The notes under the pieces are model-generated. The model saw only the letters and a list, made by a program, of their open reading frames with translations. It was not told where the DNA came from and did no database searches. This document shows positions 1 to 9,035 of a stretch of 64,000 nt of DNA, piece after piece; the first letter of the stretch is position 1, and the number at the start of each line of letters is the position of its first letter. The stretch covers positions 282,916 through 346,915 of the forward strand of contig MKVB01000005.1 in the NCBI GenBank assembly GCA_001899085.1, written 5' to 3'. Source of the DNA: Devosia sp. 66-14. Lineage in GTDB: Bacteria > Pseudomonadota > Alphaproteobacteria > Rhizobiales > Devosiaceae. A program made the position numbers and the translations under genes.

Positions 1-193
1 TCTCGCCGCCGGCGGTGAGCTGGGTCAGGCCGCCGGCCAGCTGCCCGGTGACCTTGGCGTCGATGCTCTGGCCGAGGCGGAGCAGCAATGCGTCAAGGCT
101 GGCGCGCACCAGCTTCACCGCCGCCAGCGCCGGATCGGCGGCAGGCTCGGTACGGCCGGTCAGCTGGAGCAGCGCGGTGGCGACATCGGACAT
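1..193 (-). CDS. N-terminal part of an unrecognised protein (runs off the left edge)
   Basis: An open minus-strand frame starts with ATG at 193 and continues without a stop to the left edge, giving 64 visible residues that begin MSDVATALLQLTG. The composition (Ala, Leu, Asp, Thr, with GC-rich third positions) looks like real alphaproteobacterial coding sequence. I recognise no motif or family and do not assign a function. A weak purine stretch precedes the ATG. An out-of-frame ATG lies 11 bases upstream. The rest of the gene is outside the window. Confidence 0.5.
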   Translation of the reverse strand, partial: MSDVATALLQLTGRTEPAADPALAAVKLVRASLDALLLRLGQSIDAKVTGQLAGGLTQLTAGGE

Positions 194-252
194 GCCGCCA
201 CCATGCACGGAGTCGGGTTAACGGGAGTTAACTTGTGGCGTCAGCGGGTGGG

Positions 253-387
253 AAAGGCCCCCTCACCCGGCCCTACGGGCCGACCTCTCCCCCGAGGGAG
301 AGGTGGTGGGGTGGCACGATCCCGCCACAGCGCACCTCTCCCTTGGGGGAGAGGTCGGCCGCAGGCCGGGTGAGGGGGCCTTCGCCC
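253..387. repeat. Long intergenic palindromic repeat, family A copy 1
   Basis: Two long arms face each other. One runs from GGCCCCCTCACCCGG through the GACCTCTCCCCC block, and the other is its near reverse complement ending GGTGAGGGGGCC. The arms contain smaller nested hairpins around GGGAGAGGT. The same sequence recurs at 9036-9170, with looser relatives elsewhere in the window. It resembles REP/BIME-type elements. It lies between the partial left-edge gene and the 3' end of the GH4 gene. Confidence 0.85.
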
Positions 388-398
388 CACGCTCCGCC

Positions 399-1853
399 TC
401 AGTGGTGCGCACCCTTCATCTCGCGCAGTTCCTCGACCGAGCGGACCACCTTGCGGGCGGCGCCGGCCCAGTCCCGGGTCTTCACCGTGGCCTTCGCCAG
501 CCGCTGCTTGGCGGCGGGGACGGCGTCGGCGTATTGCGGCAGCCACTGCGCCTGGGCGACCACCATTTCGTCGACCATCTGCCAGACCTCGTCTGGGGTG
601 CAGATGGCACCGACCAGCGGGTCGTGCAGCACGGCGAGCTTCAGCATATCGATGTTGCCGGTCATGGCGGCCTCGACGCTCATGCGCTGCACGGAGATCG
701 ATACCGAGCAGGTGGCGGCGCAGGCGATCGGCAGCTCGATGCCTTCGACCATGTTGATACCGAAGCGATCGACGAAACCCGGGCTCTCGATGATGGCGTC
801 GGCCGGCAGGTTCCTGATGATGCCATTGTTGCGGCGGTTGAAGTGGCCGCGATAGGTGCGGCCGGTCTCGCGCGCCTCGATGATATAGCTGGCGTGCTCG
901 GTGGTACGCTTGTGCTCCGACAGCTGCTTGGTGGCTTCCGCCTTGAACTTCGGGAAGTCGGTCTCGAACCAGTTCCGCCGTTCGGTCGAGTGACGGAGAT
1001 AGCCGCCGGTCTCGCCGTGGATCCAGTCGCTCATGTCGATCCAGCGCGAGATTTCCTCGGGGCGCTTGCGGTACCAGGGCAGGTATTCGCTGAGATGGCC
1101 ATTCGACTCGGTCGAGTAGACGCCGAAGCGCTTCAGCACGTCGATGCGGACCTTTTCCTGCTTGGAGTAGACCGGGTGCTTTTCGAAGCCGGCGATCAGT
1201 TCGTCCGCCTCGATCTTGCGGCCCTTGGCGCGGATATCGATGTACCAGGTCTGGTGGTTGATGCCCGAGCAGACATAATCGAGGTCGCGGTCATCGACGC
1301 CGAGCACCTGGGCGATCTGGTGAGCGCCATGCTGCACGCCGTGGCAGAGGCCGACCACGTCCACGCCGCCATAGAGATCGGCGGCCCAGGTGTTCATCGC
1401 CATGGGGTTGGCATAGTTGAGGAACAGCGCGCCCGGCTCGGCGACCTCGCGGATGTCCTTGCAGAAATCGAGGATGACCGGGATGTTGCGCTGGCCATAG
1501 AGGATGCCGCCGGCGCAGATGGTATCGCCGACGCACTGGTCGACCCCATATTTCAGCGGGATGTTGACGTCGGTGGCGAACGCCTCGAGCCCGCCGACGC
1601 GCACACAGCTCATGATGTAGCGCGCTCCCGAGATCGCCTCGCGCCGATCGGTGGTGGCGGTGACCTTGGCCGGCAGCTTGTTGACCGCCACGATCGACGA
1701 AATGATCTGCTGGATCATGTCGAGGTTGTGGGCGTTGATATCGGTCAGCGCGAACTCGACATCGGCAAACTCCGGCACCTTGAGCAGATCCGAGATCAGG
1801 GTCTTGGTGAACCCGACCGACCCGGCGCCGATGATGGCGACTTTGAACGACAT
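399..1853 (-). CDS. GH4-family NAD-dependent alpha-glycosidase (MelA/LplD-like)
   Basis: A 484-residue cytoplasmic enzyme. GH4 enzymes cleave glycosides by an NAD- and divalent-metal-dependent oxidation/elimination route. The N-terminus has the nucleotide-binding pattern GAGSVGFT (residues 9-16). The metal-site motif is CHGV at 170-173, and a further conserved GINH lies downstream. Length is normal for the family. I chose ATG 1853 because GGAGG sits about 7 bases upstream; the longer reading adds 10 residues without a ribosome site. The gene diverges from an AraC-type regulator 87 bp away that probably controls it. The CHG form of the motif is, as I recall, more typical of the glycuronidase branch than of classical alpha-galactosidases, so the substrate is open. 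No transporter adjoins it. Confidence 0.9.
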   Translation of the reverse strand: MSFKVAIIGAGSVGFTKTLISDLLKVPEFADVEFALTDINAHNLDMIQQIISSIVAVNKLPAKVTATTDRREAISGARYIMSCVRVGGLEAFATDVNIPLKYGVDQCVGDTICAGGILYGQRNIPVILDFCKDIREVAEPGALFLNYANPMAMNTWAADLYGGVDVVGLCHGVQHGAHQIAQVLGVDDRDLDYVCSGINHQTWYIDIRAKGRKIEADELIAGFEKHPVYSKQEKVRIDVLKRFGVYSTESNGHLSEYLPWYRKRPEEISRWIDMSDWIHGETGGYLRHSTERRNWFETDFPKFKAEATKQLSEHKRTTEHASYIIEARETGRTYRGHFNRRNNGIIRNLPADAIIESPGFVDRFGINMVEGIELPIACAATCSVSISVQRMSVEAAMTGNIDMLKLAVLHDPLVGAICTPDEVWQMVDEMVVAQAQWLPQYADAVPAAKQRLAKATVKTRDWAGAARKVVRSVEELREMKGAHH

Positions 1854-1940
1854 TGGCGTTCCTCCCTTTGAGCTGGGCCCCATCTAGCGGGACGGGGGCT
1901 CGGCGGTGTAGAGGAAAGACATGCCATCGCGGGTAATTTC
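1854..1940. promoter_or_regulatory. Divergent intergenic region, GH4 gene / araC-type gene
   Basis: This 87-bp gap between two diverging genes must hold both promoters and probably the AraC-family binding site. It contains the GH4 ribosome site (CCTCCC, about 1861-1866 on the plus strand). I could not identify a convincing -35/-10 pair or direct-repeat operator by eye. Confidence 0.5.
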
Positions 1941-2804
1941 ATGCTGTCTGACCTGATTGCGCACGGGCACAAGATCCAGACCATCGCACCGCCCAGGGGC
2001 CCGATGGGCTTTCACGTGATGGCCACGGGCGCCGGCTTCGAGAAGCGCGCCAACGAGGTCTATAACTGGGAGGGGTTGAAGCGCGGCGACGTGCCGTTCG
2101 TGATCATCCAGCACACCATCGCCGGGCGGGGCGAGCTGGACTATGCGGGGGCGCGGCACGTGCTGTCGCCCGGCTCGACCATGGTGCTGAGCTTTCCGCA
2201 TGCCAACCGCTACTGGCTCGATCGAGGCCAGACCTGGGAGTATTTCTGGATCGGCGCCAATGGCCGCGAAGCGCTGCGGCTGGTGCGGACGATCATCGAT
2301 CTCAAGGGGCCGGTGGTGACGCCGGCAGCCCGCGCCGTCGACCGCATGGCAGCTGCCTGCCTCAAGTTGATGCGATCACCCGAGCTGCTGAGCGGCGAGG
2401 CCTCAGCGGCGGCCTATGAAGCGACGATGGCGCTGCATGACGGGTTGTTCGGTGCGGCGCCGGCGACGCCGAGCCTGGCGCCGCCAATCGCCCGGGCGCA
2501 GAGTTTCATCGCCGAGCATCTGGGCGAGCCGCTGGGGGTGGACCGGCTGGCGCGGGTCGCCGGGCTCAGCCGGGCGCATTTCGTCAGGCGGTTCGCCAGC
2601 GAGAGCGGCCAGAGCCCGTCGGACTTCGTGTTCGCCGCGCGCATGGAACGGGCGACGCGGCTGCTGATCGCCACGGACCAGCCGGTCGCCGCCATTGCGA
2701 CGGCCACCGGATTTGCCAACGGCAATTACTTCGCCAAGGCGTTCCGCCGGCTCAACGGCATCTCGCCCAGCGACTATCGCAGCGCCGCCGCAGCAGGTCG
2801 GTGA
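1941..2804 (+). CDS. AraC-family transcriptional regulator with cupin-type sensor domain
   Basis: A 287-residue protein. The N-terminal two thirds look like the AraC ligand-binding cupin (HVMATGAGFEKRA, later GRGELDYAG and SPGSTMVL). The last 100 residues carry the two helix-turn-helix motifs of the family (LGVDRLARVAGLSRAHFVRRF and VAAIATATGFANGNYFAKAFRR), ending in the usual SPSDYR. It diverges from the GH4 glycosidase and is the obvious candidate for its sugar-responsive activator. The ribosome site before ATG 1941 is weak. The ligand cannot be told from sequence. Confidence 0.9.
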   Translation: MLSDLIAHGHKIQTIAPPRGPMGFHVMATGAGFEKRANEVYNWEGLKRGDVPFVIIQHTIAGRGELDYAGARHVLSPGSTMVLSFPHANRYWLDRGQTWEYFWIGANGREALRLVRTIIDLKGPVVTPAARAVDRMAAACLKLMRSPELLSGEASAAAYEATMALHDGLFGAAPATPSLAPPIARAQSFIAEHLGEPLGVDRLARVAGLSRAHFVRRFASESGQSPSDFVFAARMERATRLLIATDQPVAAIATATGFANGNYFAKAFRRLNGISPSDYRSAAAAGR

Positions 2805-2896
2805 TGACCGGCCTTGTACTTAGGCCCGATTAGGAGTTGCTTATCCAATGCTGCCTAGCATGATACCTGCCCGAACTATCCGGTTCAGAGGGCCTG

Positions 2897-4684
2897 ATGG
2901 TTGTGAAGCGGTCTCCCGTCCAGCACGTTGCTCGCCCCGAGCCGCCGGAATCGCTCGCGGCGCTGGTGGCTGCCAACGAACGGCTGCAACGCTTCGCCGC
3001 TGAACTGGCCGGCGAACAGGCCCGCGCCCAGGTCGAGCGCAGCTGGCTGCGCACCATGATCGACCAGGTGCCGGATTATCTCTACATCAAGGACCGGGAC
3101 GCCCGTTTCGTCATTGCCAACCGCGCGGTGGCGGCCGATCTGGGGCATGGCGACCCCAATACGCTGATCGGCAAATCCGACCTCGACGTGCATCCGCCCC
3201 AGCTGGCGCGACGCTATTACGAGGATGACATGGGGGTCATCCGCAGCGGCCGGGCGTTGATCGACCACGAGGAGTATGTGGTGCGCCCCGACGGCACCCA
3301 GTTGTGGCTCTCGACCTCGAAGCTGCCGCTGCGCAATCCCGAAGGCCAGATCATCGGGCTGGTGTGCAGTGCGCGCGACATCACCGAGCGGCGGCGCGCC
3401 GAGGCGCATATCCACTTTCTCGCCTACCACGACTCGCTGACCGGGCTGCCCAACCGGGCGCAGTTCGAACGTGACCTGACGGCGCTCGCCGAGCGAGCCG
3501 CCAACGGGGTGCCGTCGACGCTGGTGCTGATCGATCTCGACCGGTTCAAGCATATCAACGACACGCTGGGGCATGTGGCGGGAGACGACCTGCTGCGCCA
3601 GCTGGCCAACCGGCTGTTCCAGCTGGTGGGCCCGGCAGGAACGCTGGCGCGGATCGGCGGCGACGAGTTCGCGATCCTCTTGTCGGGGCCGGCGGCCGGC
3701 GCGGCGGAGACGCTGTGCCGCGCCATCCAGTTGCAGTTCGGGCGGCCGTTCCGGCTATTCGACGATCCGGCATTCATCACCGCCAGCTTCGGCATCGCGC
3801 CATGGCGGCCGGGATCGGACGCCTTCAGCATGCTGCGCGAGGCGGACATCGCGCTCTACGAAGCCAAGGCGCGCGGCCGCAGCCGCTGGGAAGTGTTCGC
3901 GCCGCCAATGGCGGAAATGGTCGAGGAAAAGCAGCGCATCGAGCAGGACCTGCGCCGGGCGCTCGACGCCGGCGGCGAGTTGACGCTCGAGTACCAGCCG
4001 ATCTTCGCGGCCGACGGGCGTAGCGTGGCCGGCGCCGAGGCGCTGGTGCGCTGGGATCATCCCGAGCGCGGCCGGCTGGCGCCGGACATTTTCATCGGCG
4101 TGGCGGAAGAGCGCGGGCTGATCGAGAAACTCGGCGAATGGGTGCTGGGCGAGGCCTGCCGCATGTTGGCGCGCACCACCATCCCCTGGGTGGCGGTGAA
4201 CGTATCGCCGGTGGAGTTGAAGAGCCGCCGTTTCGTCGACCGGGTGATCGAGCAGTTGCGGCTGCTGGAGATCGACCCGTCGCGGTTGCAGCTCGAAATC
4301 ACCGAGGGTGTGCTGCTCGATACGTCGGAGGCAACCGAGGCGGGACTGACCCGGCTGCGGGCCGCCGGCATCCGGCTGGCCCTCGACGATTTTGGTACCG
4401 GCTATTCGTCGCTCAACTACCTGCGCCGCTACAATGTGGACAAGCTGAAGATCGATCGCTCGTTCGTCGGCCAGCTGGGAGTTTCCACCGATGCCGAGGT
4501 GATCGTTCGAACCATCATCGACCTGGCGCGCTCGCTCAACATGAAGGTGACCGCCGAGGGCGTCGCCACCGAGCAGCAGCGCGACTACCTCATGGCGCGC
4601 GGTTGCCACGAACTGCAGGGATATCTGCTGTCGGAGCCGCTGCCGCTCGAGGCGTTCCTCGCGTTCCCCGGGGTCGCGGCTTAG
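2897..4684 (+). CDS. Soluble PAS-GGDEF-EAL cyclic-di-GMP signalling protein
   Basis: A 595-residue protein with no membrane segment. A short coiled coil (about 20-50) leads to a PAS domain (about 52-165), a GGDEF domain (GGDEF at 254-258) and an EAL domain (EALVRW from 381). The EAL part keeps the usual metal and catalytic positions seen in VNVSP, EITEGV, DDFGTGYSS, KIDRSF and LQGYLLSEP, so phosphodiesterase activity is plausible. The GGDEF signature is intact, so cyclase activity is also possible. I do not see the inhibitory RxxD site just before GGDEF. It stands alone, 92 bp after the AraC gene, with AGAGGG ahead of the ATG. The direction of net activity cannot be predicted. Confidence 0.93.
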   Translation: MVVKRSPVQHVARPEPPESLAALVAANERLQRFAAELAGEQARAQVERSWLRTMIDQVPDYLYIKDRDARFVIANRAVAADLGHGDPNTLIGKSDLDVHPPQLARRYYEDDMGVIRSGRALIDHEEYVVRPDGTQLWLSTSKLPLRNPEGQIIGLVCSARDITERRRAEAHIHFLAYHDSLTGLPNRAQFERDLTALAERAANGVPSTLVLIDLDRFKHINDTLGHVAGDDLLRQLANRLFQLVGPAGTLARIGGDEFAILLSGPAAGAAETLCRAIQLQFGRPFRLFDDPAFITASFGIAPWRPGSDAFSMLREADIALYEAKARGRSRWEVFAPPMAEMVEEKQRIEQDLRRALDAGGELTLEYQPIFAADGRSVAGAEALVRWDHPERGRLAPDIFIGVAEERGLIEKLGEWVLGEACRMLARTTIPWVAVNVSPVELKSRRFVDRVIEQLRLLEIDPSRLQLEITEGVLLDTSEATEAGLTRLRAAGIRLALDDFGTGYSSLNYLRRYNVDKLKIDRSFVGQLGVSTDAEVIVRTIIDLARSLNMKVTAEGVATEQQRDYLMARGCHELQGYLLSEPLPLEAFLAFPGVAA

Positions 4685-4739
4685 CCCGGCGTCCGGCCTC
4701 GCTCCCCTCCCCCGTGACCACCGCTAGATCTCGCTTCGA

Positions 4740-5561
4740 CTACCCCTCAAGCAGCTTCCGCGCCCGTGCGACGATCGGGGCATCGACCATGCGGCCATCG
4801 AGCTGGAAGGCACCGGGATGCTCGGCCGCGGCGGCGACGACGCGCTCGGCCCAATGGCGTTCGGTTTCGCTCGGCGAGAAGCCGGCGTTCAGCACGGCGA
4901 CGGCGGAAGGATGCACGCAGGTGGCGCCATCGAAGCCATGCGCCTTGGCCTCGGCCGCAGCGGCAGCGAGCGCCGCGAGATCGGTGTAGTCGGCACTCGA
5001 CTGCAGCAGGCCGAAGCTCAGCTTGCCCTCGGCCTTGGCGGCGTAGTGCAGCAACAGTTTCGGATGGCGGAGGACCTCGGGCGTCGGGGTAGCGCCGAGC
5101 TCGGTGGCGAGATCCTCGCTGCCGAGCAGCAGGCCGATGACCCGGTGATTGGCGGCGATCAATCGCGCGTCGAGCAGCGCGGCGGCGCCTTCGATCAGGG
5201 CGAGAAAGCTCATCGCGCGCCGGCCGAGCTTTGCCTCTTCGGCGCGCAGCGTACCGGCAAGGGCATCCAGCCCGGCCGACGAGTCCGCTTTGGCGACCAT
5301 CACGCCCGTGGCGCCGGCGCGGCAGGCGGCAAGCGCATCGTCGCGCTGCCGCGCACCGGCATTGACGCGAACGAATACCGCCGCGCCGTTGCGGCCAACC
5401 GCTGGAACGGTGGCTGCAAGATTGGCGCGCGCCGCGTCCTTGTCGGCCTCCGGCACCGCATCCTCGAGGTCGAGGACAATCGCGTCGGCGCCACGCTCAT
5501 GCGCCTTGGCGACGAAGCGGTCGGAATGGGCGGGGACGTAGAGCAGCGAGCGGAGCGGCAT
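4740..5561 (-). CDS. HpcH/HpaI-CitE-like CoA-ester lyase
   Basis: A 273-residue protein of the citrate-lyase-beta/malyl-CoA-lyase fold. Family marks are LLYVPAHSDRF at the start, LDLEDAVPEADK (Mg/substrate residues), VFVRVNAG (arginine for the carboxylate) and LLLGSEDLATELG. Relatives split beta-hydroxyacyl-CoA esters such as malyl-, citramalyl- or methylmalyl-CoA. Its ATG at 5561 shares a base with the TGA of the upstream CoA-transferase, so the two are translationally coupled. A GTG one codon earlier is possible. Together the pair could activate a dicarboxylic acid as its CoA ester and cleave it. The hydratase needed for an itaconate/mesaconate route is not in the window, so the substrate is unresolved. 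Confidence 0.87.
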   Translation of the reverse strand: MPLRSLLYVPAHSDRFVAKAHERGADAIVLDLEDAVPEADKDAARANLAATVPAVGRNGAAVFVRVNAGARQRDDALAACRAGATGVMVAKADSSAGLDALAGTLRAEEAKLGRRAMSFLALIEGAAALLDARLIAANHRVIGLLLGSEDLATELGATPTPEVLRHPKLLLHYAAKAEGKLSFGLLQSSADYTDLAALAAAAAEAKAHGFDGATCVHPSAVAVLNAGFSPSETERHWAERVVAAAAEHPGAFQLDGRMVDAPIVARARKLLEG

Positions 5562-6748
5562 CACAGCACCATCGAGGGATCGACGCCGGCTTCGCGCAGC
5601 ACTTCGGCGGTGTGCTCGCCGAGCTCGGGCGCCGGGCGGCGGAAAGTGCCGGGGGTTTCGCTGAGACGGGGCAGGATGTTGTGCACCGGCAGCGATCCAA
5701 AATCCTTGTCTTCGACATCGACAATGATGCCGCGGTCAATGAAATGCCGGTCCCCGGCGATATCGGCGATCGAGTAGATCGGCCCGACGGTGGCTCCCGC
5801 CTCGCGCATGATGCTCAGCGCTTCGTCGTGGCTGTGGCGCGCGAACCACTCGCCGACCGCGGCGTCGACGAGGTCACGATGCTTCACCCGATCGGAATTG
5901 GTGGCAAAGCGCGGATCGTCGTTCATCTCGGGCTTGCCGATCACCTCGAAGATACGGCGGGCGACCTGCGGGGTCGAGCCGGAGAGCGCCACGTATTTGC
6001 CGTCGGCGCAGCGATAGACATTGCGCGGCGAGGCAGTGTTGGAAGCCGAACCGGAGCGCTCCTTGACCTTGCCGGTCACCGCAAAGATCGCGGCTTCCGG
6101 CCCGAGCACCGAATACATCGGCTCGAGCAGGCTCAGGTCGATCACCTGCCCCTTGGCCTTGCCGCGGAACCTTGCGAACAGCGCGGTGACGGTGGCGTTG
6201 GCGCCGTAGACCCCGGCGATCATGTCGGCCAGCGCCAGCGGCGGCAGCACCGGCTCGCGGTCCGGAAAACCGGTGCGGTAGGCAAAGCCGCTCATCCCCT
6301 CGACAATGGTGCCGAAGCCGGGGAACTGCGCGTAAGGACCGGTCTGGCCGAAGCCGGAAATGCGGACGATGATCAGGTTCGGATTGGCGGCAAGCAAGGT
6401 ATCGGGGGCGAGGCTCATGTCCTCGAGCGTGCCGGGACGGAAATTCTCGATGAAGACGTCGGCGGTCTGCAGCAATGCCTTGAGCGCCGCCATGTGCGGA
6501 GCCTGCCTGAGGTTGAGCTGTACCGAGCGTTTATTGCGGCCGTAGGTCTTCCAGTACAGCGAGTGCCCGTCATCGCGCCACTCGCGCAGCGGATCGCCCT
6601 GCGGCGGCTCGATCTTGATGACGTCGGCGCCGAAATCGGCGAGTTGCAGGCTGAGCATGTTGCCGGCGACGAGGCGGCTGAGATCGATGACGCGGATGCC
6701 ATCAAGCGGGCCGGTGGCGAGGGGGTTGAAGGGGATAGCCTGGGTCAT
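5561..6748 (-). CDS. CaiB/BaiF-family (type III) CoA-transferase
   Basis: A 395-residue cytoplasmic protein that moves CoA between carboxylic acids. Recognised from GPLDGIRVIDLSRLVAGN at the start, DVIKIEPPQGDPLR, the YWKTYGRNKRSVQLNL block, and ALADMIAGVYGAN, which holds the expected catalytic aspartate. Length is normal (about 390-400). I chose ATG 6748, preceded by GGTGGAG at good spacing, over an ATG 15 bases earlier. It forms a two-gene operon with the overlapping CoA-ester lyase. A palindromic repeat occupies its upstream region. The acid substrate is unknown. Confidence 0.9.
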   Translation of the reverse strand: MTQAIPFNPLATGPLDGIRVIDLSRLVAGNMLSLQLADFGADVIKIEPPQGDPLREWRDDGHSLYWKTYGRNKRSVQLNLRQAPHMAALKALLQTADVFIENFRPGTLEDMSLAPDTLLAANPNLIIVRISGFGQTGPYAQFPGFGTIVEGMSGFAYRTGFPDREPVLPPLALADMIAGVYGANATVTALFARFRGKAKGQVIDLSLLEPMYSVLGPEAAIFAVTGKVKERSGSASNTASPRNVYRCADGKYVALSGSTPQVARRIFEVIGKPEMNDDPRFATNSDRVKHRDLVDAAVGEWFARHSHDEALSIMREAGATVGPIYSIADIAGDRHFIDRGIIVDVEDKDFGSLPVHNILPRLSETPGTFRRPAPELGEHTAEVLREAGVDPSMVL

Positions 6749-6749
6749 G

Positions 6750-6900
6750 CCGCTCCACCCCACCCAGCTTCGCTAGGCCGCGGATGCGGCCAAGCTGCGC
6801 TGCCCTCCCCATCAAGGGGAGGGAGAAGCAAGAACCGAAGCTGCAGTAATCGTCTCCCTCCCCCTTGTGGGGAGGGATCAAGGGTGGGGGTGGCCGCACG
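6750..6900. repeat. Long intergenic palindromic repeat, family B copy 1
   Basis: Inverted arms begin CACCCCACCCAGCTTCGC and end GGATCAAGGGTGGGGGTGG, with nested GGGGAGGGA hairpins. The same element, with a nearly identical left third, recurs at 52913-53072. It lies between an ADP-ribosylglycohydrolase gene end and the CoA-transferase start, so the promoter of the CoA-transferase operon must be inside or overlapping it. Confidence 0.85.
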
Positions 6901-6908
6901 CACCGACA

Positions 6909-9005
6909 TCAGATCTCAACCACTTCCAGCCGCGCCACCGTCATCCGGCCGGCCGAAGCCATGCGAAGCCCGGCCTGGCCGTAGCGGAACTGACCGTCGG
7001 TCGCGGTGACGACCTCTTTGCCGTCGATCGCCAAGGCCAGTTTGTCACCCACAACCGTCAGCGCCAGCTTGTGCGCCTCGCCGGGCTTGAGGGTGAACGG
7101 CGCCCTCGCCAGCACGGTGGTGCCGTGATCCTCTCTCAGGATCACCGCCTCGCCATCCTGGAAACCCGCTGCATAAAAGCGGCTGGTGCCCTGCACGCGG
7201 GCCACGACCAGATGCGACTTGCCGGCGAGCGGCGTGAGGTCAGCGGTGACAGTGACGTCGCGGAGGTAACCATTGCCGGTCCAGGCATCGGCGTCCTCGG
7301 CGGTGTGGGCGTGGATGACGCCATCCTGTAGCGACCAGTGGCCGCGGTTCCAGGTGAAGCGGGTGATGCCGCCCCATTCCTGCTTCTCGGTCCTGGGGTC
7401 GATGGCGAGCCTGCCCTTCCCCGACACCGAGAACTCGGAGAGGTAGAGCCGGCCGAGGAATTTGAGGCGCCCGAAATACTCGACCAGGACGCCGATCTCG
7501 TCGATCGCCTCGTCGCCCTCGGGGATGGTGAACTCATAATCCTGCCAACCCGAAGAGCTCGGCACGTGCCAGGCGCCGGTTTCGACGATCTCGCCGGAAA
7601 TGGCGCGCCGGACATAGGGCGCGACGCGGAGGTTCCCATCGCCGTTCCAGGGGTCGAGCTCGAGCTTGAACTTCACCGTCTGGCCGGCATCGGCGAGCGG
7701 GCTGAACATCGGGCGGTAGCGTTCGTCGTCGAAATCGGCGCGGCGATAGAACGGCTTCCAGAAGATGCGACCACCCTGCCCGCGCTCGAGCCGATCGAGC
7801 AGCACCTCGAGCGCGCCGCGCGAGTTCGGGCCCTGCTTGTCGGTGGCCGATTTCACCTCGATCTGGTTGAACGGTTCGGTGCGGAAGGCGTGGGTGGCGC
7901 CCGGCGCATCGAAATCGAAGCGGACGCCGCGACGCTCGAAATCCTCAACCCACAGTGCCGGAGCCTCCTTGCCGTCGAGACGGAGGGCGAGGACGGTGAG
8001 CTCCCGGGCAAAGCTCGGGATATCGACGACGTTGAGCGTGCCGATGACGCCCGAGGCGATGACGAAGTCGTTGATGGGCTTGCGATACTTGTCCCAGCTC
8101 GGCTGCACGCCCTGGAAGGTGCCGACGATGGCGCAGGCATTGCCGGCGTTACAGTCGGTGTCCCAGCCGGCCATCGTGGCGATCTCGGCGGTGCGGGTCA
8201 GTTCACCCGCGCCGTAGAGGATGGCCATGATGGTGACGCCGGCATTGGGGATGATGTGGCAGACGCCGGGATAGCGGTCATAGCCCCAGTCGGCGGTCAG
8301 CATATCGCGGCAGAGGCGCCAATCGGCCGGGTTGGCCTTGTGGAAGTCGATGACGGCGCGGGCGACCCTGGCATAGGTGGAGTTGGCGTCGATGGTCGAG
8401 AGGCCGGTCTCGACGATCTCGTCGATGGATCCGGCGACGAAAGCCTGGGCGATGGCGGCAGCGCAGAAGCGGGCGCCGTTGAGGCCGTCGCCGTCATGCG
8501 CAACCGAGGCAGCCATGGCCGACATCTGGGCGGCGCGCTGCGGGTTGCCCGGGTTCACCCAGCCCCAGCTGTCGATGAAGATCTGGCCGCCGATCTGCTC
8601 GGCGACGGTGGTGCCATTGGTGGCGATGGAGCCGGACTCCGGTGCCTCCATGCCGGATTTGAGGTTCTTGTAGGCGGTGTGCTCGGTGGAGTTGCCGAAG
8701 CCGCCCCACCAGTACATGCCGTGTTCCTCGGCGGCATAGTTCAGCCAGGTGCGGCCGACATCGGCAGCGGTGGCCTTCAATCCATAATCGCGCAAGGCGC
8801 GGATGAAATAGACCGGGCCATTGGTGTCGTCGTCGGCAGCGAAATTCTTGAAATCGCGCAGGTACTGGGTGACCTCGCCATAGGTGTTGCGGATGCGGTC
8901 ATAGCTCCAGATGGTCGGCTCGACCGGCGCGCCCAGGCGGACGCCGATGGCCTTGCCGATGAAGCCGGCATAGATGCGGTCGAAGATTTGAGTCGTGGTC
9001 AGCAT
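6909..9005 (-). CDS. ADP-ribosylglycohydrolase-family enzyme with C-terminal jelly-roll domain
   Basis: A 698-residue protein. The first 340 residues are an ADP-ribosylglycohydrolase fold (PF03747 type). It has GKAIGVRLGAPVEP, the metal-binding ADDDTNG, and the second metal motif GWDTDCNAGN. The remaining 350 residues read as two beta-sandwich regions, the last resembling concanavalin-A/DUF1080-like domains (FYAAGFQDGEAVI, KLALAIDGKEV). This points to a glycan- or glycoside-binding role. There is no signal peptide. I took ATG 9005, with GAAGAG upstream; longer starts add 7 or 11 residues. It is the last gene of a LacI/CUT1 transporter unit, so it may hydrolyse an imported N- or O-glycoside rather than ADP-ribosylated protein. 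That is inference. Confidence 0.87.
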   Translation of the reverse strand: MLTTTQIFDRIYAGFIGKAIGVRLGAPVEPTIWSYDRIRNTYGEVTQYLRDFKNFAADDDTNGPVYFIRALRDYGLKATAADVGRTWLNYAAEEHGMYWWGGFGNSTEHTAYKNLKSGMEAPESGSIATNGTTVAEQIGGQIFIDSWGWVNPGNPQRAAQMSAMAASVAHDGDGLNGARFCAAAIAQAFVAGSIDEIVETGLSTIDANSTYARVARAVIDFHKANPADWRLCRDMLTADWGYDRYPGVCHIIPNAGVTIMAILYGAGELTRTAEIATMAGWDTDCNAGNACAIVGTFQGVQPSWDKYRKPINDFVIASGVIGTLNVVDIPSFARELTVLALRLDGKEAPALWVEDFERRGVRFDFDAPGATHAFRTEPFNQIEVKSATDKQGPNSRGALEVLLDRLERGQGGRIFWKPFYRRADFDDERYRPMFSPLADAGQTVKFKLELDPWNGDGNLRVAPYVRRAISGEIVETGAWHVPSSSGWQDYEFTIPEGDEAIDEIGVLVEYFGRLKFLGRLYLSEFSVSGKGRLAIDPRTEKQEWGGITRFTWNRGHWSLQDGVIHAHTAEDADAWTGNGYLRDVTVTADLTPLAGKSHLVVARVQGTSRFYAAGFQDGEAVILREDHGTTVLARAPFTLKPGEAHKLALTVVGDKLALAIDGKEVVTATDGQFRYGQAGLRMASAGRMTVARLEVVEI

Positions 9006-9035
9006 GGTGGTCTCTTCAGAGTTCATATCGCGTGG

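Noticed and set aside
253-387. Insertion sequence or transposon end
   Set aside because: No transposase, target duplication or coding content is seen. The structure is a nested palindrome like REP/BIME elements.
303-1871. A 522-residue plus-strand frame opposite the GH4 gene
   Set aside because: Its sequence is Asp/His/Val-rich with no family, and the opposite strand encodes a clear GH4 enzyme. It is a GC-rich antisense artefact, as are similar long frames opposite 6909-9005, 9056-10327, 16960-18828 and 26015-28057.
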